From CAZVFX01 sp964626565 (GTDB taxonomy: Bacteria; Myxococcota_A; UBA9042; CAIXZC01): a stretch of 50,225 nucleotides of DNA. Position 1 is the stretch's first letter. The number at the start of each line of letters is the position of its first letter. The stretch lies in the NCBI GenBank assembly GCA_964626565.1, contig CAZVFX010000047.1:1-50225 (forward strand), given 5' to 3'. The position numbers and the translations under genes are program-made. The notes under the pieces are model-generated. The model made no database searches and was not told where the DNA came from. It saw only the letters and a list, made by a program, of their open reading frames with translations. This document shows, piece by piece, positions 22,411 through 32,295 of the stretch.

Positions 22411-22441
22411 CCGTCATTCCGAGCAACGTCGAGGAATCTCG
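22411..22441. repeat. Dispersed intergenic repeat-like element (CATTCCGAG...GAGGAATCTCG)
   Basis: This 31-base stretch contains the partly self-complementary pair tcattccgag / gaggaatctcg, five bases past the end of the large lipoprotein operon. It resembles CGTCATTCCGAG-type intergenic repeats common in environmental bacterial genomes. Only one convincing copy is seen here, so the family assignment rests on general knowledge. Confidence 0.4.
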
Positions 22442-22445
22442 ACTG

Positions 22446-25400
22446 CTACTTGAGGGGGCGCAGCATGATATCGGAATTGCCGTCCGCCCCAACGGAGGAC
22501 CAAACCACGACGTACAGCCCGTGGGCCCCGGTGGCGACGTCGGGGTTCCTCTGGTCGCCGGATTCGCTCTCGTTGACCAGGATTTCGCCGTCCGATATCA
22601 GGGATCCGTCGACGGTCACCCGTTTTGCGGCCACGGCGTCTCCGTCTGCGTCCAGGTTGTTCGTCTCCCACACGACCACAACCGAGTTGTCCGGGAATAC
22701 CGCGACTGCGGGGTCGTCCTGGCTGCCCGCGGTGACCGCGGTGTTGACCTGGATATCCGCCCAGTCAAGCTTCTGCCCAGATTGGTCATAGGGCAGCATG
22801 AACACCCCCAAGCCCCCGCCCGGGTCCTGGCCGTGTGACTCCCAGGCGATCATGAACTGGCCTGACAAGTCGTCGTCGAATCCGACGGCCACGCCCCTCT
22901 TCTGGATGCCGGCCTGGTAGTAAGTTGCATATTGCTCCTGGCCCCACTCTGCACCGGAGGGTCCGAACAGGTCGAAGAACACTCCGGAGGCCGACTCGTC
23001 CTGGCCAAATGAAGTCCAGGTGACTACGAAATCCTCGTCATCAAGTTTGGCGACGTCGGGCCAGCGCTGGTCGTCGGTGGTAGTGGTGTTTACCAGTAGC
23101 TGTGGCCCTACCGGCTCGCCGTTGCTGTCGAATCGCTGGGCGTAGATACCGAAGCCATCGGGGTCTTCTCCGTCAGTGCCCTCCCAGACGACGACAAAAC
23201 CGCCGTTACCCAAGGTCGCTACCCGCGGCAGTTGTTGGGCTCCTGCCGCACCGGGGTTGACCTGGAATTCCTCCCCCAGAACATCTCCCCCCTCGCCGAA
23301 TCTCTGTCCGAATATGCCCCAGCCGTCACCATCCTGTCCCTGTGACTGCCAAACCACCACAAACCCTTCATGTCCGGCCGGAAACGATGCTACGGCCGGG
23401 TGATCTTGATTGTGGTCCGTCTGGCTGTTGACCAGGAACGGAGAGCCCTGGGGCGATATGCCGGTCGAGTAAAGTCTGGCCGCGATCTCGTTGAGGTGCC
23501 CTCCGCCCAGGCTGTCGGTCTGCCAAACTACCACCGGGCCGCCGCCGTTTCTCAAGGCGACTACCGGTGACACGTCTTGAGTGAGGGCGGAAACTCCCTC
23601 AGCGACCACTGCCTCACTTGCATCGGCGCACTTCCCGTCCCCGGCGCAAAGGTAGCCTTCGCCACAGGGCCCGATCTCCTCCCAAGCGTCGCCGCTACCG
23701 GTGCATTGCATAACGGTGTTGCCGTCACATGTGTACCGCAACGGGGTGCACACCCTACACGTGCCCGCGTGGCACACCGGCTGGTTCCCGCCACAGGCGG
23801 GCAGATTGCAGTACCAGGTGCCCAGCGCTGTGCACAGGCAAGGTTGGGTGGCGGTTTCGCAAGTCATGGCACCGTCCCATACCGTCTGGCACTCGCCGGT
23901 CTCAGGATCGTCCAGGAGGCAGCTCATGGCGTTCAGCGAGCACCTCCATTCACCCCCCAGCGTCTTACGGCAAGCGCCGGAAGCGCAGTCGGAATCTCCG
24001 GCGCAAGGTTCGCACACATCGCAGGCCCCTTCATCGGTGTCGCCGTCACAGTCGTTGTCCAGACCGTCGCACGAGGTCTCGACGGATTCCCATTCGGGGA
24101 TCAGATCGTACAGGCACAACCAGCCCCCCTCGCCGGTGCAGAAGGCTGAGAGCTCCTCTGCAGTGCACACACCGTCCAGCGAGCAAGCGGCCGAATCGGT
24201 CCAGGCAAGGTCTTCGTCCACCAGTCCATCGCAATCGTTGTCCAGTCCGTCGCAGGTGACCTCCTCCGGTCCGTCATAGCCGGCAACGTTGTCGTACCAG
24301 CATGCGTATTTCCCCTGGACGCAAGAGGCCGTCACCCCCGGCTGGCTGCACACCCCGATGTCATTGCAACCGGCTCCTTCTTCGGAGATGTCGTCCAGCC
24401 CGAGGTCGGTGACTCCGTCGCAGTCGTTGTCCACCCAGTCGCACGATACCTCCACCTCCTCCCAGCCCGGCACCATGGATGGGTCGCAGTACCAGGTGGG
24501 AACGCCGTTCACCTCTTTGCAACTCCACATCATCGATCCACCACAGTAGCCCTTCAGTGGGCAACCACTCTTGAGCTTGGGGTTGAGGTTTCCTGCCAAG
24601 ATCCCGAGGTCGAGGTCCAGACCCTCGTCGGTTTGCCCGTCGCAGTCGTTGTCCACGCCGTCGCATTCCACCTCCACGAGTCCTTCCGGGCTCTGCCAGG
24701 TGTAGCCCATCCATTGGGTATGGTAGGGTATCTGAGAGTCGTCGCAGGTCCACTCACCGGGGGTTATGCCATCGCTGTTGCACATAGCAATCATGCCCAG
24801 CTTGCACGCTCCGGTCGTTGGGCAATCGGAAAAGGCAGCCACCTGGGCCGACGTGGTGATGATCATCCCTTCGTCCGTCAGGCCGTCACAGTCGTTGTCC
24901 AGGCCGTCACATAGGGCCGGATCTCCGTCTTCCAGCTTCGCATAGACCGGCCCCAGGGCATCGAAGTTGCAGATGTACTCCTTAACGCCGGTCACGGGGT
25001 CGAATCCGCAGGAGACAGTGAGGAAATTGCTGGCGCAAACGCCTATTCCGATGTTCACGCCGCATATGATTTCGATGTCCGTCCCCTGCAGCGCCTCATC
25101 GGTAGTTCCGTCGCAGTCGTTGTCAACGCCGTCGCAAACCTCCACGCCATCCCCCAGCGGAGTCGGCAGGCAATCCCCACTCTCCGGCTCGCACAATCCC
25201 GGACACCCCTCAAAGCCCACTGAAGAGCAGTCCTTGAGCACTGTCCCCACGCATGCGCCCGCCTGGCACTCGGACTCGATGGTGCACGGGGCGCCGTCGT
25301 CGCACGCCCCTTCCACAGGCTGGAAAACACAGTCCCACCCCTGAAGGCAGATGTCAGTCGTGCACGGGTTGCCGTCATCGCACGGTAGCCCGTCGCCACA

Positions 25401-25802
25401 ATCCCCACCGCACCCATCGCCCTGCCCGCACAGCTTGTCCTGGCAATCCGGGGTGCAGCACCCGCCCCACGTGCAGACCTGTCCCTCCTCGCAGCACTCC
25501 CCGCCGCAATCGACAGTCGGGCAAGGTGTCCACACATCGGTTTCTCCGACATCAATGCCAAGAGCTGCATCGTCCCCGCCGGCGTCCTCCACTTCGCCTT
25601 CCCCGCCCCCATCTTCATCCCCACCAACGTCAAGTATCTCCACACCGATTTCTCGCGTAGCCTGGTCCCCAATCTCTAATTCGGCCGCCGTGCTCTTGTC
25701 GACAAATCCGAGGTCTGTCCCCAGGTCCCCAGGCCCCGGGGCCTCGTTTCCACCGCACCCAGCCAGCAACCCAAGAAGCCATACTGCAGCTAGATTCCTC
25801 AT
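22446..25802 (-). CDS. Cys-rich MopE-motif surface lipoprotein with beta-propeller-like C-terminus (cassette 1, third lipoprotein)
   Basis: An 1118-aa lipoprotein (MRNLAAVWLLGLLAGC). A Cys-rich segment (about 65-130) is followed by a CTTDIC/CTIESEC pair of Cys repeats and six MopE motifs (CDGxDNDCDGxTDEG). A C-terminal third of about six repeats follows, each with GFVVVWxSxGQDGDGxGIFGQRF and PxVAxLxxGxFVV strands, probably a beta-propeller. The C-terminal repeats closely match the next two upstream genes. ATG 25802 overlaps the previous stop as ATGA, which points to translational coupling and exposes the expected signal peptide. It is the last gene of a six-gene operon starting with an ECF sigma factor at 35123. 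Confidence 0.85.
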   Translation of the reverse strand: MRNLAAVWLLGLLAGCGGNEAPGPGDLGTDLGFVDKSTAAELEIGDQATREIGVEILDVGGDEDGGGEGEVEDAGGDDAALGIDVGETDVWTPCPTVDCGGECCEEGQVCTWGGCCTPDCQDKLCGQGDGCGGDCGDGLPCDDGNPCTTDICLQGWDCVFQPVEGACDDGAPCTIESECQAGACVGTVLKDCSSVGFEGCPGLCEPESGDCLPTPLGDGVEVCDGVDNDCDGTTDEALQGTDIEIICGVNIGIGVCASNFLTVSCGFDPVTGVKEYICNFDALGPVYAKLEDGDPALCDGLDNDCDGLTDEGMIITTSAQVAAFSDCPTTGACKLGMIAMCNSDGITPGEWTCDDSQIPYHTQWMGYTWQSPEGLVEVECDGVDNDCDGQTDEGLDLDLGILAGNLNPKLKSGCPLKGYCGGSMMWSCKEVNGVPTWYCDPSMVPGWEEVEVSCDWVDNDCDGVTDLGLDDISEEGAGCNDIGVCSQPGVTASCVQGKYACWYDNVAGYDGPEEVTCDGLDNDCDGLVDEDLAWTDSAACSLDGVCTAEELSAFCTGEGGWLCLYDLIPEWESVETSCDGLDNDCDGDTDEGACDVCEPCAGDSDCASGACRKTLGGEWRCSLNAMSCLLDDPETGECQTVWDGAMTCETATQPCLCTALGTWYCNLPACGGNQPVCHAGTCRVCTPLRYTCDGNTVMQCTGSGDAWEEIGPCGEGYLCAGDGKCADASEAVVAEGVSALTQDVSPVVALRNGGGPVVVWQTDSLGGGHLNEIAARLYSTGISPQGSPFLVNSQTDHNQDHPAVASFPAGHEGFVVVWQSQGQDGDGWGIFGQRFGEGGDVLGEEFQVNPGAAGAQQLPRVATLGNGGFVVVWEGTDGEDPDGFGIYAQRFDSNGEPVGPQLLVNTTTTDDQRWPDVAKLDDEDFVVTWTSFGQDESASGVFFDLFGPSGAEWGQEQYATYYQAGIQKRGVAVGFDDDLSGQFMIAWESHGQDPGGGLGVFMLPYDQSGQKLDWADIQVNTAVTAGSQDDPAVAVFPDNSVVVVWETNNLDADGDAVAAKRVTVDGSLISDGEILVNESESGDQRNPDVATGAHGLYVVVWSSVGADGNSDIMLRPLK
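25711..25723. repeat. Short dispersed motif AGGTCTGTCCCCA
   Basis: One of four exact copies of this 13-mer in the window (others at 28101, 48287 and 48578). Here it encodes part of GTDLGF just after the lipoprotein signal peptide. The copy at 28101 lies in a paralogous gene and is not independent. Confidence 0.6.
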
Positions 25803-28192
25803 GGGGCCGCAGCCTTGAACATTCTTAGATAGATGTCCGGGTTGTTGTTTGCCTGTAGTGAGGACCACACCACCACGTAGCTCTGGTTGAGGCCGGCGGC
25901 CACGTCCGGGTTCTGCTGCGCCCCGGTCTGGGTCTGGTTGACCAGGAATTCGTCTTCGGTGATGGCTGAGCCGTCGGGATTCAACAGCTTGACAGCAACC
26001 GCATCCTTGTCCGAATCGAGGTACATGGTCTCCCAAACCACGACGATGGTGTTGTCGTCCAGAACTGCCACCGCAGGGTCCTTCTGGTTACCGTTGGTGA
26101 CCACGGTGTTCACTTGAACGTCCTGCACATTCTGCTTCTGCCCGAGCTCGTCGAAGGACTGCATGAATACGCCGTTGGCGCCGCCCGGGTCCTGGCCGTA
26201 GGATTCCCACGCCGCCATGGAATGACCCGACAGTGAGCCGGAGAAGCCGCCGACCACACTCATCTTCTGGCTGCTGGTCTGGTAGTTGCTGCAGATGAAC
26301 TCCGGAACGTCCGGAATACCACCGAAACTGAACAACTTGCAGACAACTCCCTGGCCACCTTCGTCCTGGCCCATCGAGGTCCAGGTGGTGATAACCCCGC
26401 CGTCATCCCGGTTGGCAACGTCCGGCCAGCGCTGGTCGTTCTCGACGAACTGATTCAAGGGATACTCCGGCCCCATCACTTGCCCGATGCCGTCGAAGAA
26501 CTGTCCGTATATGTCTCGGCCTTCGAGCGCATTGGGGGTGTCGCTTTCCCAGATGACGAAGAAGGTGCCATCCCCGAACGTTGCCACACTGGGGTTCTCC
26601 TGATCTCCTGCAGTGACGGTATTCACCTGCAATTCCGGCCCGTACTTGCTGCCGTTTTCGTTGTACATCTGCCCGAAGATGCCCCAGCCGTCGCCGTCCT
26701 GCCCGTCGGATTGCCACACCACCACGAAACCTCCCGGGGAGTTCGGGAACGAGGCGATGGCTGGATTCTTCTGGTGGCTGTTGGTGTAGCTGTTGAACTG
26801 GAACGCCTCGCCCTCGGCAATGAGTTCAGGGCTGTACAGACGGCCTGCAATGTCGAGGAAATTACCCCCGGGTACAGTGTCGGTCTGCCACACTACCACC
26901 GGCCCCCCGGTTCTGCGTATGGCAACTACCGGGGACACGTCAGGTGCGATTCCCGATACGTCTTCCGCCACTGGAACCTCGTCGTTGGCGACGCACACGG
27001 CCTCACCTACGCAGATGAACCCGGGGGTGCAGTCTCCGAGGGACTCCCATCCGTCGCCCGGATTCGAGCACTGCATCTTCGTGTTGCCGGAGCATTTCTT
27101 GTCAAAGGGTAAGCAGGGCAAGCACTGCCCGTCAAGGCAGACCGGTGTCGCACCTGCGCAGAACTGGGCGCAATCCCAGATTCCCAACGGGAGGCACTGG
27201 CAGGACTGACTGTTCGACGAGCACGCCCAGGTGTCTTCGGGGACGAGGAGGCAGGCGCCGGTCTCCTCGTCCACAATGGGGCACGAGGAGCCGTTGGCCA
27301 CGCAGAATCCTTCGCCATCGGGGGTCGCAGTGCAGATGTTGGTCACGCAGTCGGAGTCGTCCATGCACGGTTCGCAAATCTGGCACACGGCCGCATCGAC
27401 GATCCCGTCGCAGTTGTTGTCCAGATTGTCGCAGGAAACCTCGACGCTCTCGTAATTGTCAATCTGGTCGTAGTGGCATTCCCAGCCGGCCTCGCCGAAA
27501 CACTCGGCGGTAAGCGTGGGCGATGCACAGACCCCCTTCGTATTGCACGCGTCAGTTTCTTTCCAATCGAGGTCTTCGTCGATCAGGGCGTCGCAGTCGT
27601 TGTCCTGGCCGTCGCACACCTCCACTGCACTCTCCAGCAACTCAAAGATGCAGCCGATGCCGAACAGGCACGTGTCGGTAGTGCACGGATTGTCATCATT
27701 ACAGGTGAGAGCTTCACCACACACCCCGCCGCAGCCGTCGCCTCCCCCGCACTGTTTGCCTTCGCACTCGGGCGTGCAGCACACGTCCAGGCTGCAGGTC
27801 TGTCCCTCTTCGCAGCAGACAGCCCCGCATTCGATGAAGGAGCACTCCGCCGCCTCCTCGCTAATCACATCTTGGACGTCAGCACTCCCGGCGGAGTCCG
27901 CCTTCGCGTCAAAGACCTCGGTCCAGTCCACCGGTAGGTCTTGGATTACATCAGCCAACTGAGTGTCCGCACTCCCGATATCGCCCCCCGTCCCCGCTGT
28001 TTCACCGCCCCCGACATAGCCACCGGTCCCCGTCGTTATATCGCCCCCCGTCCCCGCTGTTTCATCGGCTTCATCCGCGAGGTGCCCGTCGACAAAACCG
28101 AGGTCTGTCCCCAGATCTGCCGGCACTCGAGTCGGTTCTGTGCTGCATCCGACGATCAGGCAGATCAACCAGATGGCGCCTGCCGATCTCAC
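25799..28192 (-). CDS. Cys-rich surface lipoprotein with beta-propeller-like C-terminus (cassette 1, second lipoprotein)
   Basis: A 797-aa lipoprotein (signal peptide ending IVGC). It is a shorter paralogue of its two neighbours: a GTGG-rich linker, a Cys-rich segment with CGGGDGCGGVCG, one CTTDTC unit, two MopE motifs (CDGQDNDCDALIDED and CDNLDNNCDGIVDAA), then the same repeat-built C-terminal third (VVVWQSDGQDGDGWGIFGQ). The GTG start at 28192 overlaps the upstream stop as GTGA. The linker at about residues 45-75 is encoded by G-rich repeats shared with unrelated genes, so this part is probably recent, neutral sequence. Confidence 0.85.
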   Translation of the reverse strand: MRSAGAIWLICLIVGCSTEPTRVPADLGTDLGFVDGHLADEADETAGTGGDITTGTGGYVGGGETAGTGGDIGSADTQLADVIQDLPVDWTEVFDAKADSAGSADVQDVISEEAAECSFIECGAVCCEEGQTCSLDVCCTPECEGKQCGGGDGCGGVCGEALTCNDDNPCTTDTCLFGIGCIFELLESAVEVCDGQDNDCDALIDEDLDWKETDACNTKGVCASPTLTAECFGEAGWECHYDQIDNYESVEVSCDNLDNNCDGIVDAAVCQICEPCMDDSDCVTNICTATPDGEGFCVANGSSCPIVDEETGACLLVPEDTWACSSNSQSCQCLPLGIWDCAQFCAGATPVCLDGQCLPCLPFDKKCSGNTKMQCSNPGDGWESLGDCTPGFICVGEAVCVANDEVPVAEDVSGIAPDVSPVVAIRRTGGPVVVWQTDTVPGGNFLDIAGRLYSPELIAEGEAFQFNSYTNSHQKNPAIASFPNSPGGFVVVWQSDGQDGDGWGIFGQMYNENGSKYGPELQVNTVTAGDQENPSVATFGDGTFFVIWESDTPNALEGRDIYGQFFDGIGQVMGPEYPLNQFVENDQRWPDVANRDDGGVITTWTSMGQDEGGQGVVCKLFSFGGIPDVPEFICSNYQTSSQKMSVVGGFSGSLSGHSMAAWESYGQDPGGANGVFMQSFDELGQKQNVQDVQVNTVVTNGNQKDPAVAVLDDNTIVVVWETMYLDSDKDAVAVKLLNPDGSAITEDEFLVNQTQTGAQQNPDVAAGLNQSYVVVWSSLQANNNPDIYLRMFKAAAP
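27977..28066. repeat. G/C-rich repeats inside a lipoprotein linker
   Basis: Two copies of atatcgccccccgtcccc followed by gctgtttcatcg or a near match (27978 and 28038), separated by a third partial unit that holds gtccccgtcgtt (28026-28037). On the coding strand they read GETAGTGGDI, TTGTGGYVGG and TAGTGGDI. The core equals that of the repeats at 101, 952, 47731 and 48410. Confidence 0.8.
28101..28113. repeat. Short dispersed motif AGGTCTGTCCCCA
   Basis: Exact copy of the 13-mer, encoding part of GTDLGFVD next to the lipidation site. The flanking gacaaa--cg also matches the unrelated outer-membrane gene at 48566-48577. Confidence 0.6.
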
Positions 28193-31100
28193 TGCGGGAA
28201 TCCCTTGAACAATCTCATGCGAATGTTCGGGTTGTTGTCGGCGGGCACTGAAGACCAGACTACGAGATAGGTCTGGTTGGGACCGGCCGCGACGTCGGGG
28301 TTTTGCTGCGAACCGGCCTGGGTGGAGTTGACCAGGAATTCATCCTCTGAAATGGGCGAGCCGTCCGGGTTGAGCAGCTTGCCAGCGATCGCTTCCTTGT
28401 CGGAATCGAGGTACATTGTCTCCCACACGACAACGACGGTGTTGTCGGCCAAGACTGCTACCGCCGGGTCTTTCTGGTTGCCGTTGGTGACCACGGTGTT
28501 GACCTGGATGTCCTGGACTTCCTGCTTCAGCCCGAATTCGTCATAGGGCAGCGTGAATACGCCGTTGGCTCCGCCCGGGTCCTGGCCGTAAGATTCCCAG
28601 AAGAGCATGAACTGGCCGGTGAGGGAGCCGGAGAAGGCTCCGGCTACTCCCCGTTTCTGGCTGCTCGCCTGGTAGTAGCTGGCGATGAATTCCTGGCTGA
28701 CCTGGGCTCCGGTCATGTCGAACAGGGCAAAGATCACCCCTTGTCCCGACTCATCCTGGCCCACCGACGTCCAGGTGATAATGAAACCTTCGTCGTCGAG
28801 ATTGGCGACGTCGGGCCAACGCTGGTCGTTGGTGGTGGTCGTGTTCACCAGGAACTCGGGCCCCTCCGCCTGCCCCAATCCGTCGAAGCGCTGGGCATAG
28901 ACTCCGCGCCCTTCCGCGTCCGCGCCGATGTTGCTCTCCCATGTGACGATGAAACTGCCGTTGGCGAAGGCGGCCACCCGGGGATTTTCCTGCGCCCCTG
29001 CCACGCCAGTGCAGATTTGCAACTCCGCGCCATATTTGCTGCTGTCTTCGTTGAACATCTGGCCGAAAATGCCGTAGTCATCCCCGTCCTGGCCGTTGGA
29101 CTGCCAGACGACGACAAACCCGGCCGGGTTGGAGGGGAACGCAGCAGCGGCAGGGTTCTTCTGATTGGAGAATGTGTAGGAGTTCACCAGGGTGGTTGGG
29201 CCCTCGGGGACCAGCTCAGGGGAATATCGTCGGGCAGATATGTCGTAAAGTTGGCCGCCCGGAGATTTGTCGGTATGCCACACGACCACGGGACCGCCCG
29301 ATTTGCGGACGATCACCTGAGGGGAGACATCGACTCCAGTGTCCAAAACGTCATCGGCCACCGGTATTTCGGTGTTGGAAACGCATAGTGCGTCTCCAAC
29401 ACAAATGGCGTTGGCCCCGCAATCATCCAGGGTGAGCCAGGCGTCACCAGCGGCGGAACACTGCGACCTGGTATTGCCGTCGCATTTCATTTTGCCGGGT
29501 TTGCAAACCTTGCACACGCCGTCCACGCACGCCGGGGTCGCACCGGTGCAAGCTTCCCAGGGGCCAGCGCAGTACCAGGTGCCCAGCCCAGCGCACAAGC
29601 ACGCGCTGGATTCGTCCTTGCACGCCTTGGTCCCGTCGGACACCGACATGCACTCACCGGTCTCGTAGTCGGTCAGCACGCAGTTGAAGTCGCTCACCGC
29701 GCAGAAGCTTTCGCCACTGGGAGCCTGCTTGCACGCATTTGTCATGCAGTCGGGGTCTTCCTGACACGGTTCGCACACCTGGCATACCGCCACGTCGGTG
29801 GTGCCGTCGCAGTCGTTGTCCAGGTTGTCGCAGGAGTATTCCACCTGCTCCCAGTCTTCAATTATTTCGTAGAAGCAGTCCCAGCCCGCCTCCCCGAAGC
29901 ATTGGGCCGTCAAGGCAGGTGAGGCGCAAACACCTTTGGTGCTGCACGCCTCCGCCTCCTTCCAGTCAAGGTCTTCGTCGGTGAAACCGTCGCAGTCGTT
30001 ATCCAGGCCGTCGCAGGTGACCTCCTGGTCCCATTCGTAGTGCGCCACCTGTTCGTAGTAGCAGATCTGCTGTCCACCTATGCACTTGGCGTAACTCCCG
30101 CCTTCGCCACACACTCCAAGCTGCGTGCAGCCGGCCACTTCGGGCTCGATCTTATCCAGGTCTTCGTCGGTAACACCGTCACAGTCGTTGTCAACACCGT
30201 CGCAAGTGACCTCTACCTCCTCAAAGCCCGGAACTGCGGAATGATCGCACACCCAGGTGGGCGCGCCGCCGACGTTCTCACAGTCCCACTTCATGTTCGC
30301 GGCGCACGGACCCTCGATGGGGCAGCCGCTCTTGACTTTGGGATTCTCGTCCCCCGCCTCCTCGCCGAAGTCCATCCACAGATCTTCATCGACCTCACCG
30401 TCGCAATCGTTGTCCAGGCCGTCGCAGGCCGTTTCCAGCGGGCCCAGCGGGCCCGGCCAGGTGTATCCCTCGTCGGAACTGTGGAACTGGACATTGTCGT
30501 AGTTGCAGGTCCAGTTGCCGGGGTCTTCCGCCTCGATATTACACATGGCGATTACGCCGTTCTTACACACCCCCTGGTGCAGACAGGGGACACCCGCCGC
30601 GCCGAAATCGGAGCTTGACCCGGTAACGAGGTTTTCATCCGTGAGCCCGTCGCAATCGTTGTCCTTGGCATCGCACAGGTTGAGGTGTCCATCCTCTTCC
30701 TCGATGTACAGCGGGCCCAGGAGACTCAAATCACACAGCATAGTCTTCAGACCGGTGGCGGGGTCCACGCCGCAATAGGAGTCCAGCGAATTCAAAGTGC
30801 ACACGCCTACGCCGGTCAGGCTCCCGCACGCTTCCTCCACCCCGAGTCCGGCCAGTCCTTCATCGGTCCAGCCGTCGCAATCGTTGTCCAGCCCGTCACA
30901 GGTCTCCACTCCGTCCCCGGTGGGAACAAGAATGCAGTTGCCCGAATCAGGGTCGCACACCCCCTGACATACTCCCTGCGTAAAGGGGTTGCAGTTCTTG
31001 GGTTCGCCTTCGCAAATCCCCTCGTCGCAGTGATCCCCCATCGTGCAGTTTTCTCCGTCGTCGCACTCTCCTTCCTGGGCCTGGTACACGCAGCCCAACT

Positions 31101-32295
31101 CGGGTTCGCAAAGATCGAGGGTGCAGACGTTTCCGTCATCGCAACCGGCGAGATTGCCGCAGAATCCCACACATCCGTCGCTCTCCCCACATTGTTTGTC
31201 GGTGCAGTCGGGCTCGCAGCATTCATCACCTACACAGACCTGGAGGTCGGAGCATTCTCCACACGAGCCGCCGCAACCATCCCCACCGCATTCGGCATCT
31301 CCGCAGTACGGATGGCAGCACTTGTCGTCAAAGCAGATTTCCTCTGCCGCACAACATGTGCCGGCACAATTATCGAACAGGCACGAACAGGTTCCACCAA
31401 GGCACTGTTGAAGGTCCGAGCACGCGCCGCACAGCCCGGAACAGCCGTCCGGTCCACACTCTCTACCCTCGCAACTCGGCGTGCAGCACGAGGCATTGGA
31501 GCATACCGCATCTTCCGCACAACAGAATCCCCCGCACTCCTCGAAGGGGCAGGCGCACAAGTCGTCTTTGCAACCTTTGCCCGGCGGGCAGCTACCGCAG
31601 ACGCCGCCACAACCGTTGTCCCCGCATTCTTTGCCCATGCAGTCGCTGAGGCAGCAGGCGTTTTCGAAGCATACCTCGTTGGTTTGACAACATTCGCCCC
31701 AGCATTCTCCGAACGGACACAGGCAGGCTCCCTCCACGCAGTCCCGGCCTTCAAGGCACTGGCCGCACACGCCGCCGCACCCGTCCGGGCCGCACTCGAT
31801 TCCGTCGCACGCCGGAACGCAGGGCGCCAGTTGGACCACTCCCCAGACGCCCAGTTGAGAAGCGTCGACCTTCAGGGCCTCCTCAGCTTTGTTGTGGATG
31901 GAGCTGTCGATCAGTTGCCACTGACCGTCATTCACCCGGGCCAGGTAAGGGACTCCTGCGTCCGGGTCTACGAGCATTCCTTCCAGAGAATAGGTGAGAG
32001 AAATATCCTTGTTGAGAGCGAGTTCCGCCGGGGAGATCTCGTAGGCCGGACCCAGGTTGCCCCCGGGAGTCTCCTTCGCCTTGGAGATCATTATCGTCGC
32101 ACCGTTCTCCAGCGCACCCGCAGGAATCGTTACTTCCAAGCGCCCCAGCGCGATGGTTGCGCCTTCCGGTCCAACGGTTCTGAGCCAAGGCACACCTTCT
32201 CGATCCTTCACCTCCCCGCAACTCGCCAGGGCGACAAGGGTCAGCAGTATAATCGGTCCGGACAGCCGTCTTGCCTTCACTTTCCGCCCCCCCAT
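28189..32295 (-). CDS. Large Cys-rich lipoprotein with ZU5-like, MopE and beta-propeller-like regions (cassette 1, first lipoprotein)
   Basis: A 1368-aa lipoprotein (signal peptide ending LASC). Just after the anchor is a ZU5-like domain (about 36-155: VGPEGATIALGRLEVTIPAG). Next come about six Cys-rich units of the type GxECGxDGCGGxCGxC with CCxxxEVCFxxxCC spacers (about 160-400), a pair of CTLDLC/CTMGDHC repeats, six MopE motifs (about 460-930) and the repeat-built C-terminus shared with the next two genes. ZU5 domains in animal proteins sit beside protein-interaction domains; their role on bacterial surfaces is unclear. The ATG overlaps the stop of the caspase gene by one base (TGATG) and has GGGAG upstream. 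Confidence 0.85.
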   Translation of the reverse strand: MGGRKVKARRLSGPIILLTLVALASCGEVKDREGVPWLRTVGPEGATIALGRLEVTIPAGALENGATIMISKAKETPGGNLGPAYEISPAELALNKDISLTYSLEGMLVDPDAGVPYLARVNDGQWQLIDSSIHNKAEEALKVDASQLGVWGVVQLAPCVPACDGIECGPDGCGGVCGQCLEGRDCVEGACLCPFGECWGECCQTNEVCFENACCLSDCMGKECGDNGCGGVCGSCPPGKGCKDDLCACPFEECGGFCCAEDAVCSNASCCTPSCEGRECGPDGCSGLCGACSDLQQCLGGTCSCLFDNCAGTCCAAEEICFDDKCCHPYCGDAECGGDGCGGSCGECSDLQVCVGDECCEPDCTDKQCGESDGCVGFCGNLAGCDDGNVCTLDLCEPELGCVYQAQEGECDDGENCTMGDHCDEGICEGEPKNCNPFTQGVCQGVCDPDSGNCILVPTGDGVETCDGLDNDCDGWTDEGLAGLGVEEACGSLTGVGVCTLNSLDSYCGVDPATGLKTMLCDLSLLGPLYIEEEDGHLNLCDAKDNDCDGLTDENLVTGSSSDFGAAGVPCLHQGVCKNGVIAMCNIEAEDPGNWTCNYDNVQFHSSDEGYTWPGPLGPLETACDGLDNDCDGEVDEDLWMDFGEEAGDENPKVKSGCPIEGPCAANMKWDCENVGGAPTWVCDHSAVPGFEEVEVTCDGVDNDCDGVTDEDLDKIEPEVAGCTQLGVCGEGGSYAKCIGGQQICYYEQVAHYEWDQEVTCDGLDNDCDGFTDEDLDWKEAEACSTKGVCASPALTAQCFGEAGWDCFYEIIEDWEQVEYSCDNLDNDCDGTTDVAVCQVCEPCQEDPDCMTNACKQAPSGESFCAVSDFNCVLTDYETGECMSVSDGTKACKDESSACLCAGLGTWYCAGPWEACTGATPACVDGVCKVCKPGKMKCDGNTRSQCSAAGDAWLTLDDCGANAICVGDALCVSNTEIPVADDVLDTGVDVSPQVIVRKSGGPVVVWHTDKSPGGQLYDISARRYSPELVPEGPTTLVNSYTFSNQKNPAAAAFPSNPAGFVVVWQSNGQDGDDYGIFGQMFNEDSSKYGAELQICTGVAGAQENPRVAAFANGSFIVTWESNIGADAEGRGVYAQRFDGLGQAEGPEFLVNTTTTNDQRWPDVANLDDEGFIITWTSVGQDESGQGVIFALFDMTGAQVSQEFIASYYQASSQKRGVAGAFSGSLTGQFMLFWESYGQDPGGANGVFTLPYDEFGLKQEVQDIQVNTVVTNGNQKDPAVAVLADNTVVVVWETMYLDSDKEAIAGKLLNPDGSPISEDEFLVNSTQAGSQQNPDVAAGPNQTYLVVWSSVPADNNPNIRMRLFKGFPQ

